This document shows, piece after piece, positions 1 to 4,980 of a stretch of DNA of 6,315 bases. The notes beneath the pieces are model-generated. The model was not told the DNA's origin and did no database searches. It worked only from the letters and a program-made list of their open reading frames with translations. The position numbers and the translations under genes were made by a program. This DNA comes from Pseudomonadota bacterium. GTDB lineage: Bacteria; Pseudomonadota; Gammaproteobacteria; Burkholderiales; Burkholderiaceae_C. Every line of letters starts with the position of its first letter. Positions within the stretch are counted from its first letter, which is position 1. Where the stretch lies: NCBI GenBank assembly GCA_021798395.1, contig JAJZHS010000153.1:1-6315 (forward strand), written 5' to 3'.

Positions 1-1
1 C

Positions 2-463
2 CCGCCGCCCGACGCCCGTTCCGTTCCCTTCCCGCTGGTGCAACCGCAGGCCGATTCGCCGTCGGGCCCTGCCGCCGCCGGGGCCGGCGGCGCGAAATCC
101 ACGTTCCTGCGCCGCACCGTCCTCCGCCATTTCGCAGCGCTGAAGCGCGGTCACCTGCGGCTCGAGCTGCCTGAGTCGGGCGGGCTTGATTTTGGGTCGC
201 CGGCCGACGCGGCCACCCTGCAACGTCTGCACGCTTTGCTGCGGCTTGATGCCGCCTGGCTGCTCGGCGCCGCCGAGGCGGCGCGGCATCTGGCCGCGCT
301 GCTGGGTGCGGAGGGGGCGTCGCCGGTCGATACCTTGCGCGACCGCACCGCGCTGGCCACGCACCCGCGCATTGCCGAGGCTGCGCGCCGGTGCGGATTC
401 GGGCGCGTGGCGACCTGCGCGCCGGCTGTCGGCGACATCGCTGCGGCACTGCGTGCGCTTTGA
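2..463 (+). CDS. hemD: Uroporphyrinogen-III synthase (HemD-like), C-terminal part, 5' end outside window
   Basis: Uroporphyrinogen-III synthase closes hydroxymethylbilane with inversion of ring D to give uroporphyrinogen III, in the cytoplasm. The frame is open to the left edge, so the start is not visible; 153 residues are seen against a usual 250 or so. The last 70 residues support the call: a segment AWLLGAAEAARHL (about 85-97) sits where the family has a 'TSSEA..L' stretch, followed by THPRIAEAARRCGF (about 120-133) and a terminal helix IAAALRAL, all typical of the HemD C-terminus. It lies 22 bases upstream of hemX, as in other proteobacterial hem clusters. Odd: visible residues 1-31 are a Pro/Ala/Gly-rich linker, and residues 33-67 do not resemble HemD; no 'Y-R-R' segment is seen where HemD usually has one. 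That part recalls the start of cyclopropane-fatty-acid synthases, so a fusion or a degenerate gene is possible. A GTG at 38 could start a shorter protein but has no ribosome binding site. Confidence 0.72.
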   Translation, partial: PPPDARSVPFPLVQPQADSPSGPAAAGAGGAKSTFLRRTVLRHFAALKRGHLRLELPESGGLDFGSPADAATLQRLHALLRLDAAWLLGAAEAARHLAALLGAEGASPVDTLRDRTALATHPRIAEAARRCGFGRVATCAPAVGDIAAALRAL

Positions 464-472
464 GTCGCGGGC

Positions 473-478
473 TAGAAT
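473..478 (+). promoter_or_regulatory. Possible -10 box (TAGAAT) just upstream of hemX
   Basis: TAGAAT matches the sigma-70 -10 consensus at five of six positions and lies in the short hemD-hemX gap. No good -35 hexamer is seen 16-18 bases upstream. Transcription would be expected to start about seven bases downstream, essentially at the hemX ATG, which would give a leaderless message. This is inference from one hexamer. Confidence 0.3.
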
Positions 479-485
479 CGGCCGC

Positions 486-1586
486 ATGTCCGAGATCGAA
501 TCCCCGAGCCCGGCGCCGGTCGACACGCCGCCACCGCCACCGCCACCTCCTCCGTCCGCAGCTCCGGCGGCGCAGCCCGTGGCCGCGACGGCGTCGCCTC
601 CGAGCCTGGCTGCGGTGTGGCTGGCGCTGCTGGCGCTGGCCGCGCTGGTCCTGGTGCTGGCGTGGTGGCTCGACGGCCGGCTGTACGCCACCCAGGCCGA
701 ACTGGCCAAGCGGCAGAGCACGGCCGACACCATGGCGATCGAGGCGCGCACCATCGCGCGGCAAAGCGCCGACGCGACGCGCGAGATCAACGCCCGTGTG
801 GCCGTGCTGGAGTCTCGCGAGCAGGATCTGGTCGCGCAGCGGCAGGCGCTGCAGCAGCTGTACCAGGATTTCGCGAAAAGCCGTGACGACGCGTTCCTCG
901 GCCAGACCGCCGAGCTGATCGCGCTGGCGCAGCAGCAGGTCGAACTCACCGGCAGCCTGACGCCGCTGCTCGGCACCCTCGAGTCGGCCGCGCAGCGGCT
1001 CAAGCGTGCCGGAACACCGCGTGCGCAGCTGGTGCTGCGCGCGGTCGACAGCGACATCGCGCGCTTGAAATCGCGCGTCGCGCCGGACATTCCGGCGGCG
1101 GCGCAGCGGCTCGATGAACTGGCTGCGCTGATCGATGCGCTGCAGCTCGAGTCATCGGCGGCGTCGCCGGCCAAGTCGGCTCCGGCTCCGGCTCCGGCGC
1201 CGCGCGCACCGGGCGCGCGCGGCGTGGTGCAGCGCTGGGGCGCTGCGGCGTGGGCGCAGCTGCGTCAGCTGGTCAGCATCACCCGCGTCGACCATCCGGA
1301 CGTGCTGCTGATGGCGCCGCAACAGGGCGCATACCTGCGTGCCAACCTGAAGCTGCGCGTGCTCAACGCGCGCCTGGACCTGCTGTCGCGCCACGCCGCC
1401 GGTTACCGTGCCGACATGCGCGGCATCATCGAGGCGCTGCACGACGACTTCAATCCGCGCCAGCCGCGCACCCGGATGGCGCTGACGCTGGCGCAGCAGG
1501 CGGCGCAGATCAACCTGTCGGAGCAGCCGGCGACCAACCTGCAATCGCTCGCCGTGCTCGCCACGCTGGGCCTGGGAGCCGACTGA
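486..1586 (+). CDS. hemX: HemX family inner-membrane protein
   Basis: HemX (366 aa) is a single-pass inner-membrane protein of the haem cluster. Homologues are often labelled uroporphyrin-III C-methyltransferase, but this protein shows no methyltransferase domain and its function is not settled. Layout: a disordered cytoplasmic N-terminus (1-40) with nine consecutive prolines at 15-23; one hydrophobic segment at about 41-62; a coiled-coil-rich region at about 64-220; an Ala-Pro linker at 231-241; and a conserved C-terminal part with WAQLRQLVSITRVDH (256-270), then YLRANLKLRVLNARLDLL (283-300), the signature of the family. The ATG at 486 is chosen because the hydrophobic anchor and proline-rich tail follow it as in homologues; the frame is open further upstream, but that part overlaps hemD and is not protein-like. 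No clear ribosome binding site precedes it. Its TGA overlaps the hemY ATG by one base. Confidence 0.9.
   Translation: MSEIESPSPAPVDTPPPPPPPPPSAAPAAQPVAATASPPSLAAVWLALLALAALVLVLAWWLDGRLYATQAELAKRQSTADTMAIEARTIARQSADATREINARVAVLESREQDLVAQRQALQQLYQDFAKSRDDAFLGQTAELIALAQQQVELTGSLTPLLGTLESAAQRLKRAGTPRAQLVLRAVDSDIARLKSRVAPDIPAAAQRLDELAALIDALQLESSAASPAKSAPAPAPAPRAPGARGVVQRWGAAAWAQLRQLVSITRVDHPDVLLMAPQQGAYLRANLKLRVLNARLDLLSRHAAGYRADMRGIIEALHDDFNPRQPRTRMALTLAQQAAQINLSEQPATNLQSLAVLATLGLGAD
528..554 (+). repeat. CCGCCA hexanucleotide repeat encoding a nine-proline tract in HemX
   Basis: Three perfect in-frame copies of CCGCCA (528-545) followed by CCT-CCT-CCG give nine consecutive prolines, HemX residues 15-23. 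Six-base units can be gained or lost by slippage without changing frame. Runs of prolines of this length are known to need elongation factor P for efficient translation. Confidence 0.85.
1179..1202 (+). repeat. GCTCCG hexanucleotide repeat encoding an Ala-Pro linker in HemX
   Basis: Three perfect GCTCCG units (1179-1196) and one GCGCCG variant encode four Ala-Pro pairs, HemX residues 232-239. They sit between the coiled-coil region and the conserved C-terminal part, so they probably form a stiff, extended interdomain linker. The unit length keeps the frame if copy number changes. Confidence 0.85.
1574..1578 (+). promoter_or_regulatory. Ribosome binding site of hemY inside the hemX end
   Basis: GGGAG lies seven bases before the hemY ATG at 1586, within the last codons of hemX. 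It supports the 1586 start and, with the one-base TGATG overlap, translational coupling of hemX and hemY. Confidence 0.6.
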
Positions 1587-2797
1587 TGCGCTGGCTGGCC
1601 TGGGTGGTGACGCTGGCGCTGGCCGCCGCCCTGCTGGCGATGGCTGCCAGCGGGCGCCCCGGAAACGTCGCGATTCTGCTGCCTCCGTACCGCGTCGACC
1701 TGTCGCTGAACTTCGCGCTGCTGTTGCTTCTGGTCGCGTTCGCGCTGGCGTATGCCGCGTTGCGCGCGCTGAATCTGCTGCTCGGGTTGCCGCGCGCGGC
1801 CGCCTTGTTCCGTTCGCGCCGGCGCATGCAGGTGGCCGCCGCGGCGCTGCACGAGGCGGTGATGCACCTTCTGGGCGGGCGGTTCCGCCGCGCCGAGCGC
1901 GCCGCCGCGCGCGCCGCCGAGGTCGATGCCTTCCGGCCCGGCGCGCTGCTCACGGCGGCGCAGGCCGCGCAGGCCATGCAGGCCTACGAACGCCGCGACG
2001 GTCACCTCGATGCCCTGCCCGAATCGGCACGCGAAACCGCCGCGCTGCTGCAGGCGCAGTGGCAGATCGAGGCGCGCGAGCCGCTGGCGGCGCGAGGCGC
2101 CTTGCGCCGGTTGTCCGGCGGCATGCAGCGTCGCACCCAGACCATGCGCCTGGCGCTGTCTGCGGCGCGCGCGCTGAACGACCACGCCGAAGTGCTGCGG
2201 CTGGCCAATGCGCTGCACAAGCACCACGGCCTGCACCAGGCCGCCGCGCGGGCGATGGTGCACGGTGCCGCGCTGGGGCTGATCCGCCAGAGCAGCCACG
2301 ACGCCCAGGGATTGACCCAGTTGTGGAAGTCGTTCGACGCCGAGCTGCGTTGCGACCCGCAGATCGCAGTCGCCGCGGCGCGCGCGCAGGCTGCCGCGGG
2401 CGATCCGGCGCGCGGCCGCGCCTTGCTGCTCGAAGCGCTGCGTTCGCCGCAGGCCGAGCCGGCGGCGCTGATGCCGGCGCTGCGCGGCATGCTCGGCGGC
2501 ATCGACGCGGGGTTCGTCGCGCAGGCCGAAGGCTGGATGGACCGCTGGCCGCAGGAAGCGCAGGCCAGTTTCCTGGCCGCGCGCGCTTGCGTTGAACTGC
2601 AGCTTTGGGGCAAGGCGCAGCAATACCTGAACAAGGCGCTGGAGCAGTGCCAGGACGACGAGCGCCGGCTGCGCGGCCAGGTGCACGCCGCGCTGGCGCG
2701 CTTGCACGAGCGCATCGAGCGCGACGACCAGGCGCAGCGCCACTGGCGACTCGCGGCGTTCGACCTGGCCAGCGAAGACCTCGGCGGTGGTGCCTGA
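1586..2797 (+). CDS. hemY: HemY family inner-membrane TPR protein
   Basis: HemY (403 aa) is an inner-membrane protein with a tetratricopeptide-like domain, found next to HemX in proteobacterial haem clusters. It is not the protoporphyrinogen oxidase called HemY in Bacillus; its exact role in late haem synthesis is not settled. Visible: a first membrane segment at about 3-22; a short loop with the family-typical PPYRVDLSLN (33-42); a second membrane segment at about 41-65; a basic stretch FRSRRR (75-80) expected at the cytoplasmic face; then a long helical, Ala/Leu/Arg-rich region with TPR-like spacing. The clearest motif is FLAARACVELQLWGKAQQYL (329-348), with LWGKA at 340-344, a hallmark of the family. 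The ATG at 1586 is preferred because the membrane anchor begins there and a ribosome binding site precedes it. Its stop is one base before the cysM ATG. Confidence 0.92.
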   Translation: MRWLAWVVTLALAAALLAMAASGRPGNVAILLPPYRVDLSLNFALLLLLVAFALAYAALRALNLLLGLPRAAALFRSRRRMQVAAAALHEAVMHLLGGRFRRAERAAARAAEVDAFRPGALLTAAQAAQAMQAYERRDGHLDALPESARETAALLQAQWQIEAREPLAARGALRRLSGGMQRRTQTMRLALSAARALNDHAEVLRLANALHKHHGLHQAAARAMVHGAALGLIRQSSHDAQGLTQLWKSFDAELRCDPQIAVAAARAQAAAGDPARGRALLLEALRSPQAEPAALMPALRGMLGGIDAGFVAQAEGWMDRWPQEAQASFLAARACVELQLWGKAQQYLNKALEQCQDDERRLRGQVHAALARLHERIERDDQAQRHWRLAAFDLASEDLGGGA

Positions 2798-2798
2798 G

Positions 2799-3701
2799 AT
2801 GCCGTATCCGACCCTGGACCAGACCATCGGCAGGACGCCGCTGGTGCAACTGACGCGGGTGGCCGGCGCGGACAGCGCGCGCCGCGGCAACGTGCTGCTG
2901 GCCAAGCTCGAGGGCAGCAATCCGGCCGGATCGGTCAAGGACAGGGCAGCGCTGTCGATGATCCGGCGCGCGCAAGAGCGCGGCGAGATCGGCCCCGGCG
3001 ACACCCTGATCGAAGCGACCTCGGGCAACACCGGGATCGCGCTGGCGATGGCCGCGGCGATCCTCGGCTACCGCATGGTGCTGATCATGCCCGAGGACCT
3101 GTCGGTCGAGCGCGCGCAGACGATGAAGGCCTACGGCGCCGAGCTGGTGCTCACGCCGCGCGCCGGCGGTATGGAGTACGCGCGCGATCTCGCCGAGCAG
3201 ATGCAGCGCGAAGGGCGCGGGCGGGTTCTCGACCAGTTCGCCAACCCGGACAACCCGCGGGCGCATTACGAGACCACCGGCCCGGAAATCTGGCACGACA
3301 CCGAAGGCCGCGTGACCCATTTCGTATCGGCGATGGGAACCACGGGAACCATCACCGGAGTGTCGCGCTTCCTGAAGGAGCGGAACCCGCAGGTGCAGAT
3401 CGTCGGCGCGCAGCCCGAGGAAGGTTCGCGCATTCCCGGGATCCGCAAATGGCCGGACGCGTATCGGCCGGCGATATACGAGCCGCAGCGCGTCGACCGG
3501 ATCGAGGCCGTGTCGCAGTCGGCCGCCGAGGCGATGGCGCGCCGGCTGGCGCGCGAAGAAGGGCTGTTCTGCGGCATCAGCGCGGCCGGTGCCTGCGACG
3601 TCGCGCTGCGCCTTGCGCGCGAACTGCACGATGCGACGATCGTCTTCGTCGTCTGCGACCGCGGCGACCGTTACCTGAGCACCGGGGTGTTCCCGGCCTG
3701 A
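2799..3701 (+). CDS. cysM: Cysteine synthase B (O-acetylserine sulfhydrylase, CysM type)
   Basis: CysM is a cytoplasmic pyridoxal-phosphate enzyme that makes L-cysteine from O-acetylserine and sulfide, and in the B isozyme also S-sulfocysteine from thiosulfate. The 300-residue protein has family-typical length. It starts with LDQTIGRTPLVQL (6-18). SVKDR contains the PLP-binding Lys47, TSGNTG (74-79) is the substrate-binding loop, and GTTGT (180-184) is the phosphate cup. PEEGSRIPGIRKWP (206-219) and the C-terminal CDRGDRYLSTGVF (286-298) point to CysM rather than CysK. Near the cofactor-ring site the sequence is CGISAAGA (258-265), where E. coli CysM as I recall has SSGG. The ATG at 2799 is chosen because the conserved N-terminus begins there; a GTG at 2787 would add four residues and overlap hemY. 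The start lies one base after the hemY stop with only a weak upstream GGTGG, so translation is probably coupled. Confidence 0.95.
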   Translation: MPYPTLDQTIGRTPLVQLTRVAGADSARRGNVLLAKLEGSNPAGSVKDRAALSMIRRAQERGEIGPGDTLIEATSGNTGIALAMAAAILGYRMVLIMPEDLSVERAQTMKAYGAELVLTPRAGGMEYARDLAEQMQREGRGRVLDQFANPDNPRAHYETTGPEIWHDTEGRVTHFVSAMGTTGTITGVSRFLKERNPQVQIVGAQPEEGSRIPGIRKWPDAYRPAIYEPQRVDRIEAVSQSAAEAMARRLAREEGLFCGISAAGACDVALRLARELHDATIVFVVCDRGDRYLSTGVFPA

Positions 3702-3724
3702 TGCGGCGGCAGCCGGCGACGCCC

Positions 3725-3730
3725 TACAAT
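3725..3730 (+). promoter_or_regulatory. Possible -10 box (TACAAT) of tusA
   Basis: TACAAT matches the sigma-70 -10 consensus at five of six positions, in the 64-base gap between cysM and tusA. Transcription would start near 3737, leaving a leader of about 30 bases that contains the tusA ribosome binding site. No good -35 hexamer is seen at the usual distance. The box lies in the loop of a short inverted repeat (CGCCC at 3720-3724, GGGCG at 3732-3736). Confidence 0.4.
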
Positions 3731-3754
3731 GGGGCGCTGAACGGCAAGTCTGCG

Positions 3755-3760
3755 AAGGAG
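3755..3760 (+). promoter_or_regulatory. Strong ribosome binding site of tusA
   Basis: AAGGAG is a near-perfect Shine-Dalgarno sequence, five bases before the ATG at 3766. It fixes the tusA start and contrasts with the weak or absent sites before hemX and cysM. Confidence 0.85.
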
Positions 3761-3765
3761 CGGCG

Positions 3766-4011
3766 ATGAGCGAAGGTGTGGTGGACAAGGTGGATGCGGA
3801 GGTCGACGCCCGCGGCTTGAACTGTCCCCTGCCGATCCTCAAGGCGAAGAAAGCGCTGTCGGGAATGGCCAGCGGCCAGTTGCTGCGCGTGCTGGCGACC
3901 GATCCGGGGTCGGTTCGCGACTTCCAGGCTTTCGCACGCCAGACCGGAAACGAACTGGTCGAGCAGCGCCAGGACGGCGACGTCGTGGCGCACGTCATGC
4001 GCCGGCGCTGA
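3766..4011 (+). CDS. tusA: TusA/SirA family sulfur-carrier protein
   Basis: TusA-family proteins accept persulfide sulfur from a cysteine desulfurase such as IscS and pass it on, in E. coli to TusBCD and MnmA for 2-thiouridine in tRNA; relatives serve in sulfur oxidation and other sulfur-trafficking routes. The 81-residue length equals that of E. coli TusA. The diagnostic motif is DARGLNCPLPILKAKKAL (14-31), with the active Cys20 in a CPxP helix start, followed by a small beta-alpha fold and a DPGSVRDFQAFARQTGNELVE segment (46-66) typical of the family. It has its own Shine-Dalgarno sequence and possible -10 box. It sits 64 bases behind cysM, another sulfur gene, and converges with galU, whose stop is 20 bases away. 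Which sulfur acceptor it serves cannot be read from this window, as no tusBCD, dsr or sox genes are present. Confidence 0.92.
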   Translation: MSEGVVDKVDAEVDARGLNCPLPILKAKKALSGMASGQLLRVLATDPGSVRDFQAFARQTGNELVEQRQDGDVVAHVMRRR

Positions 4012-4031
4012 ACGCCGCGCCGCCGGGACGC

Positions 4032-4910
4032 TCAGCGTGGCAGCTGCAAGGCCTTGATGTACGCGGCCAGGTCGGCGCCGACTTCCGGATGCTGCAGCCC
4101 GAGCTGCACGGTGGCCTCCAGGTAGCCCTGCTTGCTGCCGCAGTCGAAGCGGCGGCCGCTGTAGCGGTAGGCGTACACCGCCTCCTCGGCGAGCAGCGCG
4201 GCGATGCCGTCGGTGAGCTGGATTTCACCGCCGGCTCCGGGACGCGCCTGGCGCAGGTGGTGGAACACCCGCGCGCTGAGCACGTAGCGGCCGACGACGG
4301 CCTGCGTGGTCGGCGCCTTGTCCGGCGCGGGCTTCTCGACGATGCCGCTGAGCGATGTCAGTCCGGGCAGGATCTCCTGCCCGTCGACGATGCCGTAGCG
4401 CCGCGTGTGCGCGCGCGGAACGTCCTCGGTGGCCAGCACGCTGCGGCCGTGGCGCGCGTGCACGTCGACCATCTGCGCCATCACCGGTGGCGCGCCGACC
4501 AGCAGGTCGTCGGCCAGCAGCACGGCGAACGGCTCGTCGCCGACCAGGCGTTCGGCGCACAGCACCGCCGCCCCCAGGCCGTTGGCCACCGGCTGGCGCA
4601 CGAACACGCATTGCACGTCGGCCGGCTTGACGTTGCGCACGACTTCGAGCAGGGCGGTCTTGTTGGCCGCTTCGAGCTCGCGCTCGAGCTCGTAGGCGGT
4701 GTCGAAATGGTCCTCGATGGCGCGCTTGTGGCGGCCGGTGACGAAAATCATTTCGGTGATTCCGGCCGCGTACGCTTCCTCGACCGCGTACTGGATCAGC
4801 GGCTTGTCGACCACCGGCATCATCTCCTTCGGCGTGGCCTTGGTCGCGGGCAGGAAACGGGTGCCGAGCCCGGCGACCGGGAACACGGCTTTGGTGATGG
4901 CTTGCGGCAT
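4032..4910 (-). CDS. galU: UTP-glucose-1-phosphate uridylyltransferase
   Basis: GalU makes UDP-glucose and pyrophosphate from UTP and glucose-1-phosphate in the cytoplasm, feeding lipopolysaccharide, exopolysaccharide and galactose pathways. The 292-residue length is close to the family norm of about 300. The nucleotide-binding start AVFPVAGLGTRFLPATK (8-24) is followed by PKEMMPVVDKPLIQY (27-41), a LLADDL metal and sugar site (131-136, Asp134/Asp135), VEKP with the expected catalytic Lys193, GGEIQLTDGI (227-236) and FDCGSKQGYLEA (255-266). One oddity is GLGAAVL at 111-117, where many GalU proteins have a His after GLG. The ATG at 4910 is preferred: AAGGA lies eight bases before it, whereas an upstream GTG at 4916 would be only two bases from that site. 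It follows valS by 70 bases on the same strand, so it may be co-transcribed with it, or have its own promoter in the gap. Confidence 0.96.
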   Translation of the reverse strand: MPQAITKAVFPVAGLGTRFLPATKATPKEMMPVVDKPLIQYAVEEAYAAGITEMIFVTGRHKRAIEDHFDTAYELERELEAANKTALLEVVRNVKPADVQCVFVRQPVANGLGAAVLCAERLVGDEPFAVLLADDLLVGAPPVMAQMVDVHARHGRSVLATEDVPRAHTRRYGIVDGQEILPGLTSLSGIVEKPAPDKAPTTQAVVGRYVLSARVFHHLRQARPGAGGEIQLTDGIAALLAEEAVYAYRYSGRRFDCGSKQGYLEATVQLGLQHPEVGADLAAYIKALQLPR

Positions 4911-4918
4911 GCGCACGA

Positions 4919-4924
4919 TCCTTT
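4919..4924 (-). promoter_or_regulatory. Ribosome binding site of galU
   Basis: On the minus strand AAAGGA precedes the ATG at 4910 by eight bases. The alternative GTG at 4916 would be only two bases away, so this site decides the start in favour of the ATG. Confidence 0.75.
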
Positions 4925-4946
4925 GTTGTTTGTCGTCCAGCGCCCA

Positions 4947-4952
4947 AGCATA
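4947..4952 (-). promoter_or_regulatory. Weak candidate -10 box (TATGCT) of galU
   Basis: On the minus strand TATGCT lies in the 70-base valS-galU gap and would give a leader of about 30 bases. It matches the -10 consensus at four of six positions and no -35 hexamer is apparent at 16-18 bases. It is listed because the gap is otherwise empty and more AT-rich than its surroundings; transcription from valS is an equally good explanation. Confidence 0.25.
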
Positions 4953-4980
4953 CCCGCTTCAAATGACGCGCCGGTACCGC

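Noticed and set aside
186..485. Upstream extension of the hemX frame to an ATG at 186
   Set aside because: The extension overlaps the hemD 3' end in another frame and its Cys/Arg-rich translation resembles no HemX N-terminus. The ATG at 486 fits the family layout.
486..1586. Annotation of HemX as uroporphyrin-III C-methyltransferase
   Set aside because: No SAM-binding or methyltransferase motifs are present. The protein is a membrane anchor plus coiled coil plus the HemX C-terminal region; the enzyme name is an inherited misannotation.
2787..2798. GTG at 2787 as the cysM start
   Set aside because: It would add four residues not needed by the family and overlap hemY. The ATG at 2799 is directly followed by the conserved N-terminus.
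1950..3998. Very long open frame on the minus strand across hemY, cysM and tusA (about 680 codons), and another at 1403-3031
   Set aside because: These are antisense shadows produced by the high GC content. The translations are Arg/Ala/Pro-rich with no recognisable motif, and the opposite strand encodes well-conserved proteins.
4972..4979. Perfect 8-base palindrome CGGTACCG next to the valS stop
   Set aside because: It is too short to be a hairpin terminator or a credible operator alone, has no T-tract, and such GC-rich palindromes are common by chance here.
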